Origin: Vitellaria paradoxa
Lineage: Eukaryota; Streptophyta; Magnoliopsida; Ericales; Sapotaceae
Direction: 5' to 3'
DNA length: 64,000 nucleotides
Assembly (NCBI GenBank): GCA_019916065.1
Contig: CM034243.1
Location: forward strand, 29,848,147 to 29,912,146
The notes beneath the pieces are model-generated. The model ran no database searches and was not told the origin of the DNA. It saw only the letters and a list, made by a program, of their open reading frames with translations. A program made the position numbers and the translations under genes. The stretch's first letter is position 1, and each line of letters starts with the position of its first letter. Positions 58,074-64,000 of the stretch are shown piece by piece.

Positions 58074-58643
58074 GTATGCTTCTCTCTATTTATTCTAAAT
58101 TAATTTACGTTTATTTTTCAAATATTTTGGTGGAGCGTGTACAATTATTTTTGTGTGTATATATATATATATATATATATTAAACACAACTATATATGCA
58201 TTTTTTGAGTTTTTGGAATCTCTCTCTCCCCCTCTCTACCTTATTTCTGTTTCTTCATGTTGCAAGTTATTTTCCCTTGTTTGATATTATTTCTTTAGTT
58301 ATTCTATCGATGTTTGATTCTTGAATTATTTTTTTCTTTTGTTGTCTTAAATTTCATTGTAGTAATGTGTTTCAATTAGTACAGAGATAGAAGTATATTA
58401 AAACTAATTGAAAAAATCTACGAGAATATTTTAAAAGCAGCATAAAAATAATAAAATATCTAAAAATATTGAGAAATATTTAATGGAATCTATTTTAATA
58501 CACAGTAGATTAACATTTTTGATCATTGTGTCTAATTAATATATAAAATTAGGTAGTGTGTGTATATATATATATATATATAAGATTTGTTGAAAGAATA
58601 ACAACTGAACATACTTTATATATATATATATATATATTTTAAG
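58074..58643 (+). other. 5'-UTR intron of JIP gene 3
   Basis: The donor is CTCG|GTATGCTT and the acceptor TATATTTTAAG|GAACAAT, just before the ATG at 58651. (TA)n runs have expanded inside it at 58157-58180, 58563-58581 and 58617-58637. Confidence 0.7.
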
Positions 58644-58650
58644 GAACAAT

Positions 58651-59731
58651 ATGGTGGCTTCAACCAACGGCTTGATTACGAATGTCACCGGGAAAAAGGT
58701 GAAATTTGTTACTTCCCATAACTATTATGGGAATCTCGTGTTTCTGAATCAAATTGGTGAGACGTTTTACTTCGTGTTTGAGAATCAAAATGGTAATCAG
58801 TCATCTGGAGCAGTTGTGTATCAAGGCGAAAATGCGGGGGGCAACAAATTTGAGTGGATGTACGCTTGGTACAACGAGGATCGTGCGAACCCATTAACTC
58901 ACAAGGTAACTCAATTTCTTTTCGTTCCTTGCTGAATAATCATCTTTCAAAAGATCTTCTAGTTTAAGAAGAGGAGAGCAAAAGAAATAAAAATAAAGGA
59001 GGAAGAAGATCCTTTTGCAAGACCTAGTTATAAGTTCAATGTTCAGGGATTTTATATTATATTGGAATGACAGTGTTAGACATGGTTAATATTTTAAAAA
59101 TTAGAATCGTTGAGCCAATTTAATAAAAAAATTGATTAGACTGCCGGGTCAATTAAAATTAAACTTTGACAACATAAACAAATTAAGAGTGTGTTTGGAG
59201 TAATAAAAAGTGTGATAAGTACGCAATTTATACAGTGAAATAAAAAGTGAATAACTTTTAAAGATTTTTAGAGATTTATAACAAATCAAATGGAGTCTAA
59301 AAATAATATTAAAGAAAATTAAAAACTTATCTAAAATATATTATTTATTAAATATTTATTTTATTGGCAATCCTTTTTTTTTCCCGGGTTACATGAGCAA
59401 ATTAAATAGTAGACCTCCAGACATATTCCTATAGCAACAAGTTAAATCAGTTATATTAATGTAGTAGAATATTTGGGTGACAACTCAATATTAATTAATT
59501 AATTTATTTATTTATCTATTTCAAAAACTCATTGTGCAGGCTTATACTCAGATTGCTGAAGCAAACCAGGATTGGAATTGGGACGAGGTTTGGAATATGT
59601 TAATGAATTCTGGCTCTACTTTCCATGCGGAATCTGAAAATTGTGTGTCCGATGCAACTGTTACCCAGCAGCCACTATATCCGGTAATATATCAAGGAAG
59701 AATGTCCCTAAAGGGAGGAAGCAGGACTTGA
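58651..59731 (+). CDS. JIP gene 3: 23-kDa jasmonate-induced-protein-like protein, 148 aa
   Basis: Coding exons are 58651-58905 (85 codons) and 59540-59731 (63 codons plus stop), with a phase-0 intron of 634 bp (AAG|GTAACT ... TTGTGCAG|GCT). The N-terminal half (STNGLITNVTGKKVKFVTSH, then GNLVFLNQIGETFYFVFENQ) is close to gene 2. SSGAVVYQGEN, FEWMYAWYN (67-75), AYTQIAEANQDWNWDEVW, CVSDATVTQ and VIYQGRMSL follow. Odd points: Asp is Glu in FEWMYAW, two residues (LY) are inserted after QQP near the C-terminus, and the end is GGSRT rather than GGSKA. All splice sites and the frame are intact, so it looks functional. No signal peptide or membrane span. The role is inferred from the family. It differs from genes 1 and 2 in regulation because a G-box-rich LTR sits next to its core promoter. 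Confidence 0.85.
59187..59350. mobile_element. Small MITE-like insertion in the coding intron of gene 3
   Basis: Gene 1 reads CATAAATAAATTAAATATTTATTTTA. Gene 3 has about 165 extra bases between AAATTAA and ATATTTATTTTA, starting GAGTGTGTTTGGAGTAA and containing CAAATCAAATGGAGTC. This accounts for most of its longer intron. Confidence 0.5.
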
Positions 59732-60150
59732 ATGCATCGATCGCATGCCAATATAAATGAAGTCAATGGCCATATTAATTACAACGCCTGCTTGGTTACT
59801 TCAAACTTAATATATATCTTAATATATATATATATATATATATATAAGGAAGGCCTTTTCAAGGTTGTTAGTAAAATAAATAAAAAGTTGATTCATGGTA
59901 CTTCCCGTTGGAATCACCCGGGTTTGCTACTATGTAAATCGTTGCGTGCCTGTAACTCTTTGTCGTTGTGTCTGTACTCATGAGATAGATGGATTGATCA
60001 ATCCATGTATCTCGGCTTTTATATATATATAGTAAATAAGGCCATTGCTAATAGCTACATACCTTGCGTCTTATTCTTTATTCGTTTCTCTGCCTTTCAA
60101 TCACGTGCATCGCCCCGTATCCGCAAATTACTAAAGATTTTCTTAAGAGA
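59732..60150 (+). other. 3' UTR of JIP gene 3
   Basis: It is collinear with the 3' UTRs of genes 1 and 2: TGCATCGATCGCATGCC, (TA)n at 59823-59846, a weakened hairpin at 59886-59919 and AGTAAATAAGGCCATTGC. An extra GAGATAGATGGATTGATC is present near 59982. Confidence 0.6.
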
Positions 60151-60179
60151 AATAGAGGTTGAGAAAATTACTTTTTTAA

Positions 60180-60639
60180 TGTTATAAAATTAAAATAAAA
60201 TATTCTTTGTATATGATAAAATCATCATTACCCGGATCTTATTCATATTGAATTATCAAAAAAATAAATTATTGCGGAAGCGTGTCTGAATTCATAACTG
60301 TAATTTCTTGGTTCCCGATCTTCCAAGTCTATATGGTGGTTTCAATTCCTAATTCTCTCTGATGATGGGATGTCAGATTGATTAGAAAACCCTATATATG
60401 ACCTGAGGATCATAACCTATTTATATTAACTGTAAAAGCCCAACTTCTATTTGGTCCATCATAAAATAGAAACATGGGTTTAGGTATCTAAACATTATAA
60501 AAACCCAGACAATATGAGATGTCATAAAGCCCAAAACTTTAAAACCTTATCAAACCACTTTAAATGGGCTAAACCTTTATGATAGCCTATAACACACAAT
60601 TAATAACATATTTGACCCACAATTGATTATTTTCCAACA
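60180..60639 (-). mobile_element. Copia-type solo LTR downstream of gene 3
   Basis: On the minus strand it starts TGTTGGAAAATAATC and ends ATAACA, with TTTAA (60175-60179) and TTTAG (60640-60644) as a 4/5 target duplication. A TATAAATAGG-type box lies on the minus strand near 60420. Gene 1's flank is continuous across this point (about 26355-26372). No internal domain remains. Confidence 0.7.
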
Positions 60640-60644
60640 TTTAG

Positions 60645-61124
60645 CTTTTTCATTATGATTAAATAATATATATATACATAGAATACATAATTAAGTAACA
60701 AAGAGAGAGAGGAAGTTTCTGCCACTAATTATCCAAATGCTTAAATTACAATAACTATCTATCAACATAATATATACAATCAAAAAGAGGTATCATACAC
60801 CTCGTCAATTTTTTATTAACTATGAAATTTCCTTATTAATTACAAATAATATGTGAATTCCTCCCCCTTCCCCATCTCTTTTGTGTGTGTAATTCATGAT
60901 AGCATCTTTAATGATCAGAATCACCAGTTTGGTACTATATCTATACTCGCTCTCTTCAGCTCAAGTAATAAATAAGCTAATTGTTAACACTTCCATTTTA
61001 GTGTTCTTATTTTTTTGTTGTTAACTCTTATTATTTTATATATGAATATATTTTGCTTTAAATACATATGAAATATATATGTGTGTGTGTATATATACTA
61101 ATATATAAAGAGATAATCAATTAT
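60645..61124 (+). repeat. Duplicated JIP downstream flank and block W, copy 3
   Basis: It matches 26360-26415 joined to 26830-27040, then 37300-37560 and 40960-41070. It holds the empty site of the GGGACGGAGC MITE. Confidence 0.65.
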
Positions 61125-61668
61125 TAGAGATGCCAAATATACCCGTACCATTGGACACCCGCTTCACCTGCCTCGTTCGGGGAGAGTATGAGAATGTTAA
61201 TAAGGGGGACAAGAACGGGTACCATATATAGTCCCCACCCCGTACCCGTTTAAATATTTATTTGTTAATTTTGTTGGCGTGATAGCTCTTTTAAAAGTCT
61301 CATATTGGTTTTTCACAAAAAGCAAAGGTCTGGTAAGGTTATAAATAAAAGCCTCTTCTTCTTTGGTTAAGTGCACTAGTCAAAGTCAAAGATTTATATA
61401 TATATTTCTAATTTTTATTAAATATACATATGTAATATACATTTTTATTTAATATTTATAATAATTTTAAATATTTATTTTATACATATAATTTGTAATA
61501 GTTAGTATACATGGTAGGTAAACGGGGACATGGACGAGGAATTAATTGCCTCGTGGGGACGGGTATGGAAAAAATTTTTTTCTCTGAAACGGAAACGAGG
61601 ATGGGTAAGGATATTGCTAAATGAGAATGAGGACGGGAAATGTCATACTCGCCTCGTTGACATCCCTA
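61125..61668 (+). mobile_element. hAT-type MITE rich in GGGTACGGG, copy 2
   Basis: It starts TAGAGATGCCAAATATACCC and ends CGTTGACATCCCTA, flanked by TCAATTAT on both sides (61117-61124 and 61669-61676). It is inverted relative to the copy at 40175. The empty site is AATCAATTATG at 41268 and 37613. AGTCTCATATTGG at 61296 and TATAAATA at 61340 repeat the snRNA-promoter-like pair. Confidence 0.9.
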
Positions 61669-62483
61669 TCAATTATAACTTTTTTTTTTTTTTGGGTTGA
61701 AGCTTGCATAAATTTTTTATTCCACAAATACCTCCCTTACTAGTAGTAACTTCTTTCTTTAACTTCTCTCCACTGTTCTTTTTAATTTTCTATCCTATAA
61801 TTAATTTATTGAAATAAAAATAAAATTGGGTAAAAAAATGAGAAGGAAAAGAAAATTTAGGAAAAAAAAATTTATTATTACATACATAGTATGTAGTTTT
61901 GACCTAGTATATTTTATAAAATTAAAAATATTACATATTAATATAAACACATGTTAAAAGAAAATTTAGGAAAAAAAATTTATTATCACATACATAGTAT
62001 GTAGTTTTGACCTAGTATATTTTATAAAATTAAAAATATTACATATTAATATAAACACATGTTGGTAGGTAGTATATGTCTATAAGGGCACACATATTAA
62101 TATGTACGTATTGATATTAGTTTTTTGAGTCTTCTCAGAATTTTCAGTTATTTCCAATTTTTTTGTGAACAAAAATGCTTAAAAATAGAATATCCAGGTT
62201 AAAGAAAAAAAAAAGAAACTTTTTTTCCGTAATTATTATTATTATTATTTTTTAGAAATGTGTATAACCTGTCTAAAAGTTATTCCAAAAAAAAAAAAAT
62301 CAAATTTTAGTGAAAAAGAATTTACACAAAACAAAACGATAAGTAAAAATAATAAATAAATAAATAAATAAGTCAAATAAATCTGATTATTTGTCGAACT
62401 GAACCTTGCTAATATATGTTAAATAAAAATATGATAAAGTTGTGTAAGAGACTAACAGGAGATATTATGATATTTTTTAATAT
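61669..62483 (+). repeat. Block W, copy 3 continued
   Basis: It is collinear with 41268-41880. It includes a 109-bp tandem duplication listed separately. No gene is seen. Confidence 0.6.
61847..62064 (+). repeat. 109-bp tandem duplication
   Basis: GAAAATTTAGGAAAAAAAA and the following ACATACATAGTATGTAG, GACCTAGTATATTTTATAAAA and ATATAAACACATGTT are repeated from 61851 and from 61960 with almost no differences. It is recent. Confidence 0.9.
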
Positions 62484-62790
62484 TTAAGGCGGTATTTGAT
62501 TTGCATTTATATATTTTGTTTTTCATTTTTGTTTTCAATTTTTTGTTTTATGTGTTTTATATTTTTAAAATTTTAAAATAAAGAAAATAAAAAATACGTT
62601 TAATTTAACATTTTCTGCTTTTCATATTTTGATATTTTCCTTATTTTTAGTTAGAAATGCTCAAAATGACTTTTTGCCATTTTCTTATTTTTTATTTTTT
62701 AAAATAAATTTTAAAAATACAAGAAATTAAATATATTTTAAACTATTTTCTTTATTTTTAAAAATACAAAATAAAAAATCGACTCAAAAT
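62484..62790. mobile_element. Decayed Tourist-like MITE
   Basis: TTTAAGGCGGTATTTGATTTGC at the left and AATCGACTCAAAATAG near the right parallel the element at 56485-56820. The right end is worn. Confidence 0.45.
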
Positions 62791-62929
62791 AGATATACAT
62801 CTATATATCGTGTAGGCCCCCGAATGTATGAAACACTTTGTTTTGCAGTTGTTTGCCTGAAAGTCATTTAGAAAGTGTCTTATATGCTGATTTCTTCCCG
62901 TTCAATTTAGAAATTATTTTCTAGTATGT

Positions 62930-63500
62930 TTTTAATTATTGACTAAATAACTCTGTGAAAAGTACCTCTCCTTCCTAGCAGTAGCTACAAACTATTGGCC
63001 AGCACTAAATTCAAATTATTCCAATATTACCAACTAAGGCCCTGTTTGGCATCAAGATAAACTTCTAAAAATCTCTACAAATCTCCAATAACCTCTTTAC
63101 ATCTAATTTTCCTGCCATCACTAATTTTAAAAAATTCTAATATTTTGCTAAAAAAATAAAAAATCTAGAAATAGGTTAACCGAATGTGTAAATTTTTTAT
63201 ACAATCGTATTCTTCGTTGTCGCTATTTTTTGTAAATTTTTTTGGATCCGTGGGAACGGATTTAAAAAACCGTTCTCACGGTTTGTGACTTTTCAAAAAA
63301 AAAAAGTGCCAAAATTTACCTTAAATCACATTTTATCTCAATTTATCTTGTTTTCTCTTACTCCGGGCCTAAGACTGAAAAAAATCAAAAAGATACTCGC
63401 AGCCAAGACAACAGTGGTGAGCAAATGTGCCTCAACTCGTAAACACAAAATTCACAGTATAAAAAATAAAGCAAACTAACATATAGGAGAAACTTATCAA
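62930..63500 (+). repeat. Duplicated segment shared with 43610-43880
   Basis: The pieces flanking the MITE of 63038 match 43610-43880. This shows that the region 3' of genes 2 and 3 is duplicated well beyond the genes. Confidence 0.65.
63038..63369. mobile_element. PIF/Harbinger-like MITE, TSD TAA
   Basis: The left end GGCCCTGTTTGGC and the right end CTTACTCCGGGCC are flanked by TAA (63035-63037 and 63370-63372). The paralogue at 43707-43730 lacks it. The interior has the palindrome AACCGTTCTCACGGTT, as in the elements at 34587 and 55116. Confidence 0.6.
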
Positions 63501-63539
63501 AAATGTAATGGCAAAAAGTTAGAAGCGAGTGACTCTTAC

Positions 63540-63632
63540 CAACCTTGGCCTGTGGAAAGTTTCAAGGAAATGATCCAAGTTGTCCTCTTCTAATCCTCCC
63601 TTATCAGGGAAACTGTCGATAAGGAAGACCAA
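63540..63632 (-). CDS. Possible internal exon of an unrecognised flanking gene
   Basis: On the minus strand a 93-base frame without stops encodes LVFLIDSFPDKGGLEEDNLD and then HFLETFHRPRL. It is bounded by ATTGAAG as acceptor and G|GTAAGAG as a strong donor, and its length is an exact 31 codons. Composition is more balanced than its surroundings. I do not recognise the protein. The rest of the gene would lie beyond the right edge, or in lower coordinates where I see nothing. It may instead be a captured exon. Confidence 0.3.
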
Positions 63633-64000
63633 CTTCAATGTTAAGAGAGTGATGAGAGATGGAAACATTTAAAGCTTGGAGGTGCATCTTTACTCATATT
63701 CAATTTGTGCTATTATTATTTTTTTATAATAACACCAAAAATAAAAAAATAAAAAATACTACTCCAGACCTAGTCAGACCTGCAAAACAAGGGAAAGGAA
63801 AGTTAGACCACCACAATCTGTTTTTGCAACCGTGCCTTGAGGTCTAAAACTTTATATATTCAGAAAAAACAAATATACTTCAATATTTCTACAAAAGCCT
63901 TCCTGCTTATTGCTTAGCAACCAATTTTCACCCACAAACATTATTTCTCACAATTTTTCTTGTTCCCCCTTTTTTTTTTTTTTTTTTTTTTCTTTTCATT
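63633..64000. other. Intergenic sequence to the window edge
   Basis: No further exon is convincing. A poly-T run lies at 63968-63991. Confidence 0.35.

Overview
This is a 64 kb, strongly AT-rich window from the nuclear genome of a flowering plant, most likely a eudicot; I cannot name the species. The evidence is spliced genes with TATA boxes and leader introns, Ty3/gypsy and copia-type LTRs, tRNA-derived SINEs (one Au-like), and CACTA, hAT, PIF/Harbinger-like and Helitron-like elements. Most of the sequence is transposable elements and old segmental duplications.

The only convincing intact genes are three tandem, same-strand (+) paralogues of the 23-kDa jasmonate-induced-protein (JIP23-like) family: 25011-25973, 35528-36116 and 58651-59731. 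Each has a TATAAATA core promoter, a non-coding leader exon, an intron in the 5' UTR, and two coding exons split by a phase-0 intron. They encode 155, 143 and 148 residues and lack the N-terminal extension of the classical 23-kDa proteins. Their 3' UTRs share a hairpin and TA-repeats. Upstream and downstream flanks are duplicated with the genes, so the array grew by segmental duplication. A downstream flank without a gene at about 12.63-13.25 kb looks like the scar of a lost or partial copy.

Region by region: 1-9.5 kb is retrotransposon debris: a small MITE, a PF04195-type ORF remnant on +, a Ty3/gypsy integrase remnant on -, LTR pieces, an Au-like SINE and a 2.75 kb LTR-type element with an exact 5-bp target duplication. 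9.5-23.8 kb is duplicated intergenic DNA carrying a hAT element with a 0.58 kb alternating purine-pyrimidine tract, a CACTA element and a Helitron-like element. 23.8-36.5 kb holds JIP genes 1 and 2 and a second copy of the duplicated intergenic block with two SINEs. 36.5-57 kb is MITEs, a 3-copy tandem array, a SINE and fragments of two ordinary host genes (UDP-glucuronate 4-epimerase and the ferredoxin-thioredoxin reductase variable subunit). 57-64 kb holds a solo LTR inserted 47 bp upstream of the TATA box of JIP gene 3, the gene, a copia-type solo LTR, further MITEs and a possible exon of a flanking gene.

The most interesting point is that each JIP gene has a different transposable element in its promoter. 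The LTR at gene 3 carries five CACGTG G-boxes within about 205 bp, the motif bound by MYC2-type jasmonate regulators. Because the window contains filled and empty paralogous sites, many insertions can be defined to the base without outside data.
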